Shown: positions 13,601 through 28,600 of the stretch, piece after piece | Position numbering within the stretch: the stretch's first letter is position 1 | Layout of the letters: the number at the start of each line of letters is the position of its first letter | Assembly (NCBI RefSeq): GCF_901709675.1 | Contig: NC_051090.1 | Coordinates: 6,837,842-6,901,841 of the forward strand | Direction of reading: 5' to 3' | DNA: 64,000 bases | Origin: Syngnathus acus | Taxonomy: Eukaryota > Chordata > Actinopteri > Syngnathiformes > Syngnathidae | Program-made: the position numbers and the translations under genes | The notes under the pieces: generated by a model | Databases searched by the model: none | Told to the model about the DNA's origin: nothing | What the model saw: the letters and a program-made list of their open reading frames with translations, nothing else

Positions 13601-16600
13601 TTTCCTCAGGGAGATGCTCTCTGCTGCCGGGCCGAGTTGGAACCCAAATGGCCCTTTACCGGGAACAAAAGTAGGGAAACTGGAAGTCAGTGGCCAGGTC
13701 TGACGGGTTGAGCGTGTCGTTAGGGTGGCCAAGCTGTTTGAGAGTCAGATGTTTAAGGGCTTTGTACATACAAAACTATTAAGAAACTTAAACTCAACAA
13801 CTTAGTTATATGTTTGTACGTTAAATACTTGTAACGGCTGTCATTCTTTTCCCAGATGTTCAAAATTTGCCAACCCAGAAAAACATGACATCAAACTTGA
13901 AAGCACTTTAATTAATAGTGTTAGAGCACTGAAGCTTACCGCAAGCAAATGTTACTTAAGTATCACTTTCTTAGGAGATTTTAGAGACGATGTTTAATAT
14001 AAATTGACTTTTTCCATGCTTGCAACACACAAAAACCATTTTGTGCTCTCAATCACCGTACAAAAGTTGTCAAAATATAAATTTGAGGATTTCTTTTATA
14101 TCTATTGAAATTTAATATCACCCCTAATTTACATAAACTATGACAAATTTAAGAAATAACACATAGATAAAAAAAAAAGGAAATAATCATTCATTTGTAT
14201 GTCACAGATAGACTTTGATGAGTGATACAACAATAACTCCAAATATTGGACGTAAGCATCTATTAGGACAAAATGCCTGAGTTCAAAAAATTTTTTTTTT
14301 TTAGGTTAATAGAAGGGAGGCGTTTTGTCTCATGGAAAACACAATCAATATCACGTAGTTCCATGTTAGATTTGTCCCGTAGATTTAATCATTGGTCACG
14401 GTGAAGCTTGATACCTTAAGCTGGCTGCAGACATGACAGCTTAAACGGGCCCAAAAGTGTGTTCGTGTGTGTGTGTGTGCATCTTCTCTTGACTTCATCT
14501 CCAGAATGTCAAGTTTCCCATCGTGAACAAAGCCAGCTTGAGGTATTAAGAGTCTCAAAATCCACCCATAATTGTCATCCACTCACAAAGCATGCCTGTT
14601 TGTCAATCTTAAAAATGAGTTTGGCTTATTGACATATAAATGCAAGCCCCATAGTTCGTGCTAAAAAGAAGCGTTTTGTCGTCGACTGTCCGCTCGTATT
14701 GACTGAAGCTTCCCGTTGAAAGACACGGTGTTTACATCCCACTGGCGGACCGCAAGGGGATCGATAGCAGCCACTCAATTCTCATGCATATACATCTCGT
14801 ATTCCCTGGATGCACTCACCTCCTCATCTGCACTCCACGCAACAACCAAGCCAATGCTTATTTAAGGTATGGCTGAGTTTGCCTTGTTGCTATGTCACTA
14901 CTCTGAATGCAAACAAGATTGTCGGATTCTGCTTAAGGGCAAAACAAAAGCTTGCACATACCCGAAAGTGGTTTTTCAAGCAGCGTTTGTGGCTGACCAC
15001 ACTGGTAGTCTTCTTGTGCGTTTCAAACGCTCCAGGAGCAAGAATTACAATATTAATGCTTGCTTGTGTTTGATGTGTTGACTGTTTCCCCTCCTGTAGT
15101 GATGGTAGTTTGTTCTCCTAATGTTCTCCCAAGTAAAAGAGGCTTTCATCTTGGCAGGAGGGGGAACTCTTCAGTGCTTTTTTCCCCCCTCTCCTTCCCT
15201 TCATCCTTTCCATCAGGGCCAGTGAGTGGGAGAATGGAATTTTACTTGTCATGTATTTGGATTTAGACAGGGCCAATTGTGTGGTCGCGCAGTGTGCAAC
15301 TTTTTGGGCAACGCTAACGTCAAACTTTTTTTTAAAAATTCTTTTTGTTTTTATTATCACTCTGATTGGGAAGCGCTCTGTCATGTTAGCAAAAGCGCTC
15401 TGTTGTACGGCAACTAATTTTGTAATTTTTTTCATATGATAGATTAAAACAATAAGATACTTTATTTTGGAAATTTAGTTTCCATATCATAGCAAATCAG
15501 AGGTTGACCAACTTTATTTGATGTCTCGTGAAAGGTTCCGTTGTAATAAACTTTTTAATGGCCTTCATTTTCTTGAGTCAGGTTTCCCTCACTATATATT
15601 TTGAAAGGCTGAGCACTAGCAACTGTTCATATTTTCTTTCTTTATGAATGTTACTGCAGGCATTTGGCGTCTTGATTGTGTTATCCAAAAGTGTGTGTGT
15701 CCGGATGTGGACCACACGGCTTGCCGGAGGCAGACAGGATCTCTATAAGTCTAGAAGGAGGCTTTTACAGTAGCAGGGGGACACGTGTGTGTGTTTATGT
15801 GTGTTTGTGTGCACTGAGGTCTTTTTGTGGTGACCATCAGCACCTGTTAGATCATCACGAGTCATAACACATCTTGTCGTCACTGCATCTGCTTCCGTGT
15901 CTCGCTGTGATGGGCTCGGCAGAGACGGAGGGGGGGTGGTGGTTATAATGAGTCCAAGACCCAGGGGTCTTTAATACAACACCCTCGTTTTAACAGGGGC
16001 TGCCTTTCCTTTTTCCCCTCTCTCTTTTCTCCCGCCTTCCACCTCTCTGTCCGAGTACCTGATCAACTGCATTGCAGCTGCTTCTCATCTGGCATCAAAA
16101 GGGCCGCCGCACATATGTGCATGCGTGCATAGGAAGGAGTCGGGGTAGCGGTGAAAAGGGGATTTCTGGAGATCGAATCGTACGTTCCTCAGAAGTGGCA
16201 CGCCGCACGCACACAACATCCTTTGCATCGTCCCCCGAGCCCAACAAATCAGTGTCGGGCCCATCGACATGTCAGAGAGGGCAAACGTTGAGGTTAAACA
16301 CATGCTGCTCGCTCTGTGTGTGTGTGTTCGAGAGTGTCTTCGCTTTGTGTCACAGACAGACCTCATTACAGCATGTCACTTGTGCTTTTTTTTTTGTTTT
16401 TTTTTTGTGAGTCTTCCAGCTGTAGAGAAGCTTGACAAAAGCCAAGTGTGTCAAAAAGGCATGCCAAGCTTGATGGCTTTACCTCCTCCAGTGAACAATC
16501 AGTCTGTGACTGTAAGCCATTATTTGCATTTTTAAAAAAATAAATAAAAAAAGTATTTTATCAAAAAAAAAAAATGAAGTGGCATGTCAAGATGTACGTA

Positions 16601-19600
16601 TATGTCAAAAATGATATTTGAACGGAACTTTTCAAATTTGACACAAGGAAAAGTTCATTTTAGGTCAACAATTGAAATAAACAATCCAAAAATGTAGATA
16701 TAAACATAAATCAGATTTTAGCATTCGGACTCACAGGGTAAATCAGACTAACAAACAGAAAACACAAATAAAACACATAGAATATTTACATTTGTTAACA
16801 CTTAATATTTATGGTTATTTCAGAATTGTTAAATACTGCCTAATAATTTTGCACTATGCAAAACGATTTCCATTTTCAAAATGTACCTTTAAATACAGTA
16901 TGATTATTTTATCGATGCACTAATTGTAAAGCAGCAGTTTGCTTGACATTCTAACTGTGGGCTAAGCACCCCTAAATGTCACATCCTCAAATCACCCCTC
17001 CTGCCTTAAAGGTCAAAGTTGACCAGGATCGACCCCGTCGTGTAAAGGCTATCAACAATCCATCCCCCCCATTCTTCCTGAGAGAATAGCATTGAGTCTG
17101 GGCCATAAATCAAATGCTTTATAATTGGTAGGAAAACAGCCGTCCAGCAGTATATAACCTTTTATGTGTCGTCTCAACTCTTTATTATGGTGCTAATGAG
17201 TGGCCAGGCATCAGGGTTGGAGCTGCAAGCCAACAGGGTGGAAGGGAGAGTGTTGCTCACTTGGCTAAAATACTGCTGACTGCCCACTCGTATAAATACA
17301 TACATAGGAACTCGGTGCACATCAGAGAGTATGCATATTTACATTGAAGGATATGCGCATATGCACCCCTCGGACACACACACATACACACACACTCATA
17401 GCCTCAGCAGTGTCCATGACAAGCTTGCCATTAGTATGGAGATTGTGCTAATTGTCCCCATGGACCACACAGGCAGAAGCTTGGCAGGCCTGCTGTGAGG
17501 CCGCCGGGCTGGGTCACAGCGCAGAGTCCGTTTCACACATCCTATTGTCTCAGCCGTAACTCTATTAGTGAAATTACGAATCAATCATTGAATGATTATG
17601 GGATGCACACAGTTGATTGTTTCAATGCAAATAGTGCCCATTTTGTTCTGCTTATTTAACTAAATAAAGCAAAATACAGTATACATTTATTATTTATTTG
17701 ATATTATTTGTTTAATATTATGTATTTTTTTAATTTGATTAGTGACAATGCGCATTAATGCACATCACAATGTTAAAAAAAAAAGTCAATATGCTGGATT
17801 ATTGCTACGAAATTATTTTTTATCTGCAGTCCCCAGGCAGGCCAATACAAAAAAGTATAAATATATAGATAAATAGAAATACATAATAAAGAAAATATAA
17901 CATATAACATACAAAATACCATATACAAATAGCTGCCATTATATCATATATTTGAGGTAATATCATGTCAATTGTCATTTCATCCGCCACATAACATTAA
18001 TCACTTCCTGTTAAATATATTGTATAGAGTCTTACTGAAGATAAGACCCATCATGTGTTTGATCATCCAGACAGACACAATAGCATCCTTTAGGAAGTGT
18101 GACAAACCCAAACACAGGTGCCAGGTGCATGTTCTCTTGAGGTACCAGCAGAAGTTCACTATGTTTTGGACAGTATCGGATGTTATCTGGTGAAGTGGCG
18201 GGCGGGGGGGGGGGGGGGGGGGGAATAAGTGGCAGCTTATCTCTAATAATGTCTTTCAGTGCAGCCGCTGAAAATGACATTGTTCTGCAATTCTGAAAAG
18301 TTCTGAGAGACGGATGCGGGCCATTTTGTGGTCACGTGCCCTTACACAAGCTAAGATGGTTTTATTTGCTTTTTTGGGGTATGCTGGTGGTTTTAAAGAG
18401 CTTTTAACTCACCTGTGGAGTGTTGCGTCTTAATATCTGATGTCATCACCTGCACTTCATGGATGAGGGCTAGCTTTGTGTCAGAGGGGGAAAGCAAGGT
18501 TTTGTTCGGGTAGTGGTTCTACATTCGGGCATTTCACACAAACTCAATCTAAACTTTTGTTGGAAAGTTGGGTTAAGGAATGGTACACTGAAGGAAGAAT
18601 GATGGAAGAGTAGGCAGGGACAACTTTATTTTAGCTCAAAGAAAACATGCTATCTGATTGTGTTGAGACAGATTCGAGAATTGCCACTGTGATCCAATGT
18701 GACAGTTTATTTCCGAGCGAGTGCCGGTTGATGACATCACAATGAGTGACAAGCCACCGGTGAACTGCTCTTTCTCTTTTCTCTTCCTTTTTTGATCCCG
18801 TCAGACTGACGGCACGGCAAATGGATTGGCGAGAGGTGGAATTTGGCATTTTATTGCCTCAAGTAAGAGCGTCATTGCATATCATGCTGGGAAAAAAAGA
18901 AGAATGAAAAAATTTGATGTATGACTCAGATGCACCTAAAGTCTGTATCTAGTTCTCTAGACCAGCCAGTCACTTCAAAACTGCTCTTTTTGACCTTCAC
19001 TGTTGTCCTGAGACAAGTTTATGTAAGAATATTGGAGTTCAATGTCATATTGGCAATTTTATTTGTTTTTCTGCTAATTAGTGACTGATTCCCATGAGTT
19101 AAAGTTGTCTGGTCATTATTCTAATATTTTTAAATCTGAGGTAAAGTCTTCAAGCTGCTGTGAGTGAGCACATAAGTAGCTTTATATCACTGCAAATGGC
19201 CAAGGACAGCTCCTGACTTGCACTCGCTCTCGCCAATCTGTAATTCACTATCACAGATCATTGAGCCATGCATCTCAATGAGGGCCAGATTGATTGGCCG
19301 GAACAGTGCACAGGCAGGGTTCGATCCTTCGCCCTCCAGTCCCGGGAAGGCAAACGTGGCCGCAGAGTTTAGCGGCTACCCGGTCCGCTCTCCATCAACG
19401 ACTTGATTGGACTCATGCATGCCGGGCCACACCCGAAGCTGATTGAACAATTGTGGTGACTAATGGAGAAGATGAGAGAGAGAAAGGGCGTGAGGGAAAC
19501 TGAGATAAATTTGAGGTTGTGTGCTGATTGACCCGTGGTCAGAGAGGTTATGTCCATTGATCTGTAGGTCCGGAGAGAAAAAGGGATTTTGCCTGAGGTG

Positions 19601-22600
19601 CCTCAGAATGAGTTCATTTGAGGTTTAGGATTCCTCTCCATTCCCACCAGGAGCTTTTTCATCATCTGATTCCCGAGGACTTGCAGCTGCCATCACATGT
19701 GGCGGTTCGGCAAAGAAGTAGCGAGGGCAAAGGTCAATCAATGCCCTACAAGGGGTTGATACAGATCTTATTAGTCAATGAATGATCATTAGCGATCTAA
19801 CGAGGCATTGATTTACGTAAGGGGCAAAGGTCACCGTGGTTGTGGCAACTGTCTTTAACACGTTAAATGCAATAGATTGCTCGGTCGGAGGGATCTTTTT
19901 GAAGGATGCTGAAATTAGATTGGACAGAAAGAGACGATCTGGGGTCAAGCCTTGGGAAAAAAATATCCTCTCCTTTGTTCTCGCAACAGCACTGTCGGGC
20001 AATTAACGGAACAGGGATATCTCGAAAAATACCGCGTCAAAGGCAAGTGGACGTTGTGTTTCAAAGCAGCTTTGAAAGTCGCAGAAATGACTGAGCTGCT
20101 AGCAGATGTGTTACTACAGGGCTCATTATGTTGCTCATTAAATTCCAAACTTCTCAATAGGCCATTATTTCCCCAATAAAAAACAAATGGCGGCCTGCGT
20201 GCTCCCCTCCTCCCCCTCCTGTGTAGAGCTTAGCTCTGCCTCACAGACGAAAAAGTCCTGACTAATATCCTGCGTGATGCTTTTAAATTGGAGGCAGGCG
20301 GTCTCGTAGGGTGTGGCACAGGTGCTGCAGGAGCCAGTGGCTTTTATAGGCCTTGGTCTCCTCTGAAAGTGTGCCAAGGACTTACCTATTCACCAACCGG
20401 TCCAGAGTTCGACATCAGGCGCTAATTGAACACCCCCCACCCAAATCACAGCATGCCTACTGCTTATATAGAGTCTGTGTGCTTGTTACTGCTTTTATAG
20501 ATTTTTTTTCTGATGTGCTTAAAGGAATTGTTTGATGATTGGGATCACGGTGCCGCTCTGACTGACTTGTCTCAGCAGTTTATCGGCAGTGAAAAAGCTA
20601 GCTTGCGCAACGTAAGCGCGGTGTCTTTCCTTGCTTGCGTGTCTTCTGCCATTCAAAGCCGTCTGTTCGACGTCACGTCAATCAAAATTATATCGCGTCC
20701 ACAGGTTTGTAGCCAGGAGGAATGGCTGGGAAGGGGCCGGTGGGGCGAGGGTTGTTCGTCACAATGTAGAACAGCCTTTTCATGCCCTAGCATAATGTCA
20801 ACGGGTGACATCCCGGCCTGATGTGATGTGGCATTCACTAAAGGTCACGTTAGGCATCTCCGCTCCATCTGCATCTGCTGAAGTGGCAGCCGTCATATGG
20901 GCGCTGGCATCGGCCATTACCGAGGCCCTCAGGGGAGGGTACGTGATGTTTTGAGGATTTCTTTTTTTTTGTGGGATTTTGATCTTGTTGCTGCAGGGCT
21001 GAGTACTTGGAGATTATGAAGCTGTTTAGTTTCACAAGGGGAGAAAAATATGGGATCAAAGATTAACTTTATTTTATAATGTCACTGATCTGAGACTTGG
21101 CCAGTTGATCTAGAAGCATTCCAGAAAACTCAATTTCAAATTTCCATCCAGGAAGAGTTTATGGGTATGTCATCAGCCACAATTTACAGACTCACTTGCT
21201 CCAATATTTGGCTACGCAACCATCGATTCCATACAATTGACTTGCAATTTAAAACTCAATCAGTAATTCATCTATCGCTAGCGAACACGCCATGTTTTTG
21301 CTTATGTTCGACTTGAAATCACCCCGGAATGCAGCTTTGCTTTAACGACGCACTTAATTCTACGAGGTGCTACAAACACATCGGAAAAATTAGGACTCTT
21401 CATTGTGATGCACATGACGTTTATAGGCACGACACTTGAGGTGAACAAATGAAGGACCTACTGCATCCTAGACAGCCAAAAAAGGAGGTTCTGAACTGGC
21501 GAGACACCTCTCGGTAGAGAGAAAGGAAACAATCAGACACACTAAGGCGGTGAATCCATTAGATGATGGGCCCTTCAAACTGGGCAGGACCCAACAACAA
21601 CGCGCCAGCAATCCATCCGAGCTGGTTGCTGTAGTGAGGGAACGGTTTACAAGCCCGGCAAGTCAGTTTTACAGCCCCCCGTTGTGTGTCTGAGACCCCC
21701 CAGGCTGAAAAGGGTCTGAGTCTGACTGAAACTGACAGCGTTTATGTGGGCAAGGGGGTTGGAAAAAAAGAATGATGGTCGTGAATCGGCTACTGTCACT
21801 TAACGTACGAGCAACGACTCGGCAAACACGCACGTTTAATCTGATGCTGGTGTGGATCAGAGGTGAAGGATGCGGTCGGTGGGGCTTTGGGGAGCCGAAT
21901 CCCAAAAGTGGACCAATAAAACACCCCGAAAATCAAATCCCATTGCTCTTATCGTGGCGCCATTCAGAGACGTTATCTGCGCAGGTAATGTGGTTATAAA
22001 TTCAATTTCAGCACCGAGATTTCATTGTTTACTGATGCCGACATGTTCCGAGCGGCGGAGCGCAGGAACGTTCGATGCGTGTCGGGAAAAGTCATTTAGG
22101 CTTCCACAAGGGGATGCAAAAAAGGTGTGATGGGGGAAGGCGGGGACGCAAGGAGAACCGTCACTCTCCCAAGGACACCACTTTCTATTTTCCACTCCAC
22201 GTTTTATTTAGAGGCCCTTTTGTCCTATTTAGCCGATTAGGTTGGCCGCTTACTAACACATTTTATTCGGACAAAAGTGATAATCTGCTGCTTCCTCTCC
22301 ACAAAACTGTCCTAACCTGCCCTTTTATAATCTAGTGTAAAAACTATAAACATTGGCTCTGGACTGAGACGGCAAATTAGCTACGTCTTGCCTACTAGCG
22401 CCCGGTGATTGATGGCTTTCAGGAGTAAATCACCTCATCTACTAGGTAAAATCTTGATATAGTGGAGCTCCTCGGGATCCCAGCTGGCTGCTTATGGCAG
22501 TAATCCATCAGTGGGGCCCAATGGGCCGAGTGGTCCTCCTGGGTAATGTTCCTATTGACAGCCTATGATGTCGACACACTGACGGCAGGGGGTACACTGC

Positions 22601-25600
22601 TGTGTGTGCGTTTGTGTGTGTGTGTGTGTCCGTTTCACTCTCTCCGCCACTATCTGTCAATAGGATACATCGGTCTACAGAACACACACAACCACACAGG
22701 GGAACTATCTCTGTCTGAACTTCGTAACAAATATAAGTAATATTTTGATGTATATTCAGTGAACTATAAAACGAAATATATTATCCTAAAAAAAATATTT
22801 GACCTGAACTCCCCTTTAAATAATAATGTGATTTAGTTTTATTCTATTTAGTTCCTTATTTATTTACTTATTTATTTATTATTTATTTAGGTCATTTCCT
22901 GCCAAACACTCATCTATAATTAGATTAGATTTACAACATACACCTTAAAAATGCTTTAGAAGTTTTTTCAACTAATATTTTAGTTTTGTTTCTGTCAGTA
23001 TTCCTGGATGAGTAAATTTATAAAGCAGTCATTATTTCTCCATTCACGTAACGCCATGTTGAGATTTCTTTGGGAGAGAATGTTCATAAAAAAAAGTAAT
23101 TTGGCTCTCTAATATATGCAGGTGGCAAAGTGAAGGTGCTCTACGATGCCGGAGCTCCAGTGTGTCCAGTGTGTCAGAGCGTTCTGCGACCAGGGGAGCT
23201 GCAAGAACATATGGAGCAGGAATTAGCCAAACTCAGCCAGATTCAAATCAGGTAGTGTTGCCATTTTGTTTATGACTTACCCATCCAAATTCTATTATCT
23301 TCGTTCTCCTCTGTTATCCTGATAATTAAACCAAACAATATTCTATAGTCTCCACACCCCAGCACTTTCCTCAATTGGTATGTCCCATCTTCTCTGTCAC
23401 CTATGTGCAATGTTTACAGGCCTCCTCATTGTTGCCTACATATTTCATTTTGCAGGCTTCAGCCTCCAGGCGACAAATCATACAGCGGGCAAATAATGTC
23501 CCACTAATAGATGCTTGGAGGCTAACATGCTTGCTTATGCACACACAGAAAGAAACACACTGCTGCTTTGACCATAAGAAGGATCTCTCCAATAAAGACA
23601 TTACAGTCCAAATCTGCTTAAAGACCACTTGGTGGACAGTAATGGTTTCAAATTGGACTTGGCCCACAGGGACGCTGCATGTGTCTGTGTGTGTGTGTCT
23701 GTGTGTAGATAAATATAAAGACCGTGTAATGTACGTGTGTCCCCGTGTGTGTGAGAAAGATTTAGTGAAAAGATTTGAAAGGAGGTTATACACCCGCTTA
23801 GAGTACATGCAAATTTCCACAAGATACAGCCGGCTGTTCACGAGTTGATGTTTATAGAACCATATTGCGTTTGTTTTTCCAGAATGCTGGATTTGTTTGT
23901 ATATTGTTTATTTGCATGGGTGCTCATGTATTATTTACCTTTCTTCTCACAAGTGTCACTTCGGTGCAGCACGACCACCTCATGAGGACGCCAAAGGTAA
24001 CGTAAACATATGATACCGTTATGATTTGCATTGAATCCGATGCTCCTCAACGCTCCCGTGTCTCTTTTTTCTTTTTAGTCTCTTTCATTCTCTCTGCATA
24101 TCAAACGCGAAGGAGGTCATCCGAGCTCACCCCCTCGACCGGCTGATGATATCCATTCTGACCGATACCAGGTAAAGTTTAACCCCAAAAAATTAAAAAT
24201 TAAATTATAAACTCAACTTTAAGCACTGCCATAATGGCAGATTTTTTTCATAAATATATATATTTATTAGTATTAGAACTCATTACATTCAAGATTATGT
24301 AATGTGGCCAGAGAGTGTGCAGCCAAGAGGGTTCATTGATTTTACAGGCATTGCCTCCAAATGTTCTGTTCATCATTAATGCAAAAAAAAAAAAAAAAAG
24401 GTGGCTCAGCTAGTAGTTAGCGACATCATAAACATTGTTGCCGGTCTTGATGTGGTGCCAGTGACTCAGCAGTTTTATGAGCTCAGAGTTGATCACACGC
24501 CGCAGCCAACACTCACAAATAATATGTTCATCGGTGGTACCAGTTAGCTCCTAACAGAGTAACTGTTAGGAAATGGAAGAAATTAAATGCAGATGTCACA
24601 ATGTGCTCTCGCTTCCTCTCTTGTTAAGATTACCGGTTTGCGACTGTGCATGTTTAATTTAGTCCAAATTGATAACAGGGTTGTACCATTTTTTATACAA
24701 AAGTAAAAATAGGCCATGATGTACAAAAAACCTCAAAAACCATACAGTAATGTTTTTGTTTTTTTTGCAACAAACTATAATTTCAAGTCATGTAGTATGA
24801 CACGTTATTTTTCTTTGATACAGACTTTTCTGCGTGTGCGGGCCAACAGACACACACGACTAAACGGTAAGCTGATGCATGCTTACAAAAGCAAATATTT
24901 TCTTTCATTGCTGCTGACTCAGTCTGACAATAAAAAGTGAGTTGTGAGTGGAGGGAAACTTAGTTGGCTTTAGCAGTCTTCCCCTTTTAGTTGTGGCCAT
25001 TGTGTCGTGTTGTGTTGCGTGCACACATCAGCCCTTTTCTCCACACGCGCCCGCCCCTACCGCCACCCCGCTACACTGGCCTAGCGCCCACACGAGCAGA
25101 GGAGTTATTAACCTTTCAACTTTGACCTCTTGATATGTTAACAGTCGACGACCTCTGCTGGTGCAGGTGCTACGTCAAATCTGCCCCATTACGCCCACAC
25201 AGCACAGGAGCCCACCTAGACTGCACACAAGCTGGTAAGACACAATGCAGATGCAAATTGGAAAATACATTTGATTTTTTTTTTTTTTCCAAAAAAGTTA
25301 AATTTAATTTACAATATACAATTTAATGTATATACGTATATATATGTATACTTATATGCACATATATATGTGTGTGTATATATATATGTATACATATATA
25401 AATATATATGTACATATAATGCTAAAAAGACACCAGAAATACATACGTGTTATGTATATACTTTTTAAAAATATAATTAATGAGCTACTCCTAAAAGCAT
25501 CTTTGTCAGCAGTCATTAACAATAATATATATTTAATACATCATAAGAAATAATTGACCTTAAAATAGTTCCTTGGGGCATTTTTATGTACATCCATATA

Positions 25601-28600
25601 AAATGAAATCGAATTGTGTGTGTGATTTATTGTCACACAGTGTATGAGGAACATTTCAAATACAATTTAAAAAAAAAAAACTTAAATTGGTGTTTCAGAA
25701 GCAACACATTTTCATAATCTGCCAGCAAAACATATTTAGATGTGCTTTATAACCCATAACATGTATTTCCAAAACAGTGATAATAAACGAATTAAAGGAA
25801 TAATTTTCACATCAAAGAATTGCCAAGCTTTTTTTTCAGCTTGGAGCTGACTCTTCAAACTGCCAATGCTGTCGAGGTCTGTTAGCCTTTATTGGCCTTA
25901 TAACAGGATGCCATAATGAGCTTCTAAATACACGTCAGGGGGAAGAAGAGTGTGTTTAAGCCTATGTGTGTGAGTGTCTTGTGTTGATTAATCAACCTCT
26001 CACTTTCCTTCTCTCTTCTTCTTTCCCATTTGATGAGCTCTTCCTCATCTACGACTTGCCTCTTTAACCCTCATTATATTTCCTGGCATGGTGGCGCTCG
26101 GGGTCACGGCCACTGGCCCCAATGTGTGTGTGTGCGTAGCACCAGCCTCCGTCACCCCACTGTCAGAGCCACTGTCATGCAGAAATTAAGGGGGTCCTAA
26201 AAGCTAATGTCCCTTGCTTGCAATCCACAGTCAGTGTGGTCCCAATGGGGAAGGAGGGGCTGCTGGTGTTCTGCCATGTTAACTTTTATATCACAGGGGA
26301 AAGTGGAGGTGCAGTGACACACCGTCATTTTAGTCTCTGGGATTTTTGCCATGCTCTTACTGTATGTAATATTTTGCTTCAGTATCTTTGTTATGTAATT
26401 GTTGATAGTGTCCACAAGGGAAGGACTTACTTATGTTGCATCTTCTATCTGTAGGATATTTTTTTTTACATCCAGAACACAGGTTGTTGTTTGGATCATG
26501 TTTAAAGTCAGTGTTTGTAAGAGTACATGGGAGTTTTAGATGTTTCTAAAATGTTGATAAAGTCTTGACCTTTTTTCTCTCAATGATTCAATTTGAAAGA
26601 TGATTAACATTTTATTTTATATTCCTTTCTCAAACTGTGGACATCTATGACCATATATTTCATTTTAAATTCACATTGATTCATCGCTATATCTGTTTAT
26701 TTATTTTTTTTCTAACTTTGAGCGACATCGAATTTTCATTCAGAATATTTCACAATAGAAAGCTGTTAAAAACAATGTTTAAATAGCTTTGTTTTTTTTT
26801 AATATAAAATAAAATAATGTGAAAACTTACCTAAATCAGAAAAACAACCAAATATCGTGCATGAACTTAATCAAATTTGAATATGAGTCAAACAATAACA
26901 ACAGTCACTATAGCTTCAACTTTGTCTTGTCTCCTCAGTCAGGATCAGCAAAATGAAACGGAGGAAACCAGACGAGGGTCAGGTACGGTTGAGTTGATCT
27001 TTTTTTTCCCCCCCCCTATCAAGTAAAAGACAGATGAAACCATACATTGTGACATTTTTATTATCATTGGAGAGATACAAATATCAGCGCATCCATGCGG
27101 CATCAGCATCACTGTCATGTCAGCGTGTATTCATGTGAAAACACTTCACTTGTTATGAAAACGCCGCCAGAGGCTACAAGAAGCCAAAAGACAATCATCC
27201 TAGCGTGTGTGTAAATGTGCTCGTCTTTATGTGTGTATTTGTCTAGGAGGTCCCTGCAGACACAACACCATCAGAGGATGAGTGGAACGAAAGGCGGAAG
27301 ATACAGATGATGTCGCTCGTCGGAGGGTTCAAAGGTACGTTTGTGTTTGTATTTGCCGGTGCGTGCGTGCCATGCTGTGCATTGGACGGTAATAACATGA
27401 CAGAGTGGCAGTTGTTGAAAAAGCACTGAACTTTTCAATCCACATTACAGAAGAAGCGCATGCCTTGAAGGTTAAGCGTCCACGCATTGACGGGGCTCTG
27501 ACATGCAAACATGTCACAAAAAAAAAGGATGCTTGAAAAATTGAGACCAAATTAAAATCAATTTTGGCTTGTGCAATATTTTTATATTCGTCGACATTGG
27601 ATATTTTGACTTTTATTCGTAGTTGCATCCCTATTTTGAAAATTGCTCCTCAGGTTCAATGTTGGTGAGCAGCACGTCTAAAGAAGGTCGGGACAGCGAC
27701 GCAGACCTCGACGTGGATGGAGACGACACCTTAGAGTACGGCCGAGTCCAGTATCCCTTACATCTTAAAATAGTTTTTATCTTTCACGATTTTTTTTTGT
27801 TAATCCTATTAAAGTAGAAATCGAAATAAATCCTTGGTAGATTTTATAAATTTGCATTCACACAATGTTTTTCTACATTTTGAGCTCTTTCTCCTTAGCT
27901 TTCACTTTAGATACACAGAGACAGATGTGATCATGTGTTCCGGGGAAAACAACAAGGAGACGACAGCTAAGTATGTTTCTTTAAATCTCAAAATCGCTTT
28001 ATAACTTTTCACGCATTGTTGCCGCTGAGCATTATGTTTAATTATTGTTGTGCAGCAGTGGCGGAACATTGCCCGACTCTGGAGTACACCGGGAAATTTC
28101 CAAATGGTCAAATGAAGGTACGGGGAGGTCAAAAGAATTATTAGAACTACAAGTGATTAACCTCTTCTCAAAAAGTATGTTTGTGATGATTCATGTCCGT
28201 GTAGAGAGTCCGTCCACAAGCAGTGGAGATAAAATTGATGCAAGCACAGCTGTTCTTCCCAAAACCTGCAAAAACAATGACATCGACATGTAAGTGACAC
28301 AGCTTTTTTTTTGTATAAAATCTTACAAATCCTGTTGAAGTTGATGCATACAGTATGTATTGAAAGACCACCAAGAGTGACCTATATGATGCTGCCGACC
28401 GTCAACCCATAATGACATATACGGCAATCTAGTTTTTTTAAATTAAAAAAGAAAGATCAACAGCAAAATCTGTCGGCTCGTTTGATATTAATGCAAATTC
28501 CCAAATCTCAGTCTCCCTTCAGCCACTCCACCACCACTCATTTTATGATAAATGACATTCAGCCAATGTGATTGCTAAATTTCATGTACACTGCACATGT

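Larger units (their letters stand above)
10659..23121 (+). other. rnf220: rnf220 first coding intron (12.5 kb)
   Basis: This is the largest intron in the window and no exon is recognisable in it. It holds a retroposon tail (10863-10948), a Tc1 transposase relic (12957-13300), a 20-base G run (18204-18223), CA/GT microsatellites (10843-10862, 14460-14480, 15784-15815, 22600-22630) and several AT-rich low-complexity stretches (16530-16900, 17640-17960). Blocks near 17100-17240, 20380-20420 and 22380-22450 have balanced composition and homeobox-type sites. They would be the first places to look for conserved enhancers. That role is inferred, not shown. Confidence 0.7.

Noticed and set aside
23375-23848. 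157-codon open frame inside an rnf220 intron, with a 146-codon frame antisense to it
   Set aside because: It overlaps a GT/CA microsatellite, which keeps frames open on both strands. There is no recognisable domain, it lies in an intron between confirmed exons, and the translation is rich in simple Val/Cys or Thr/His runs.
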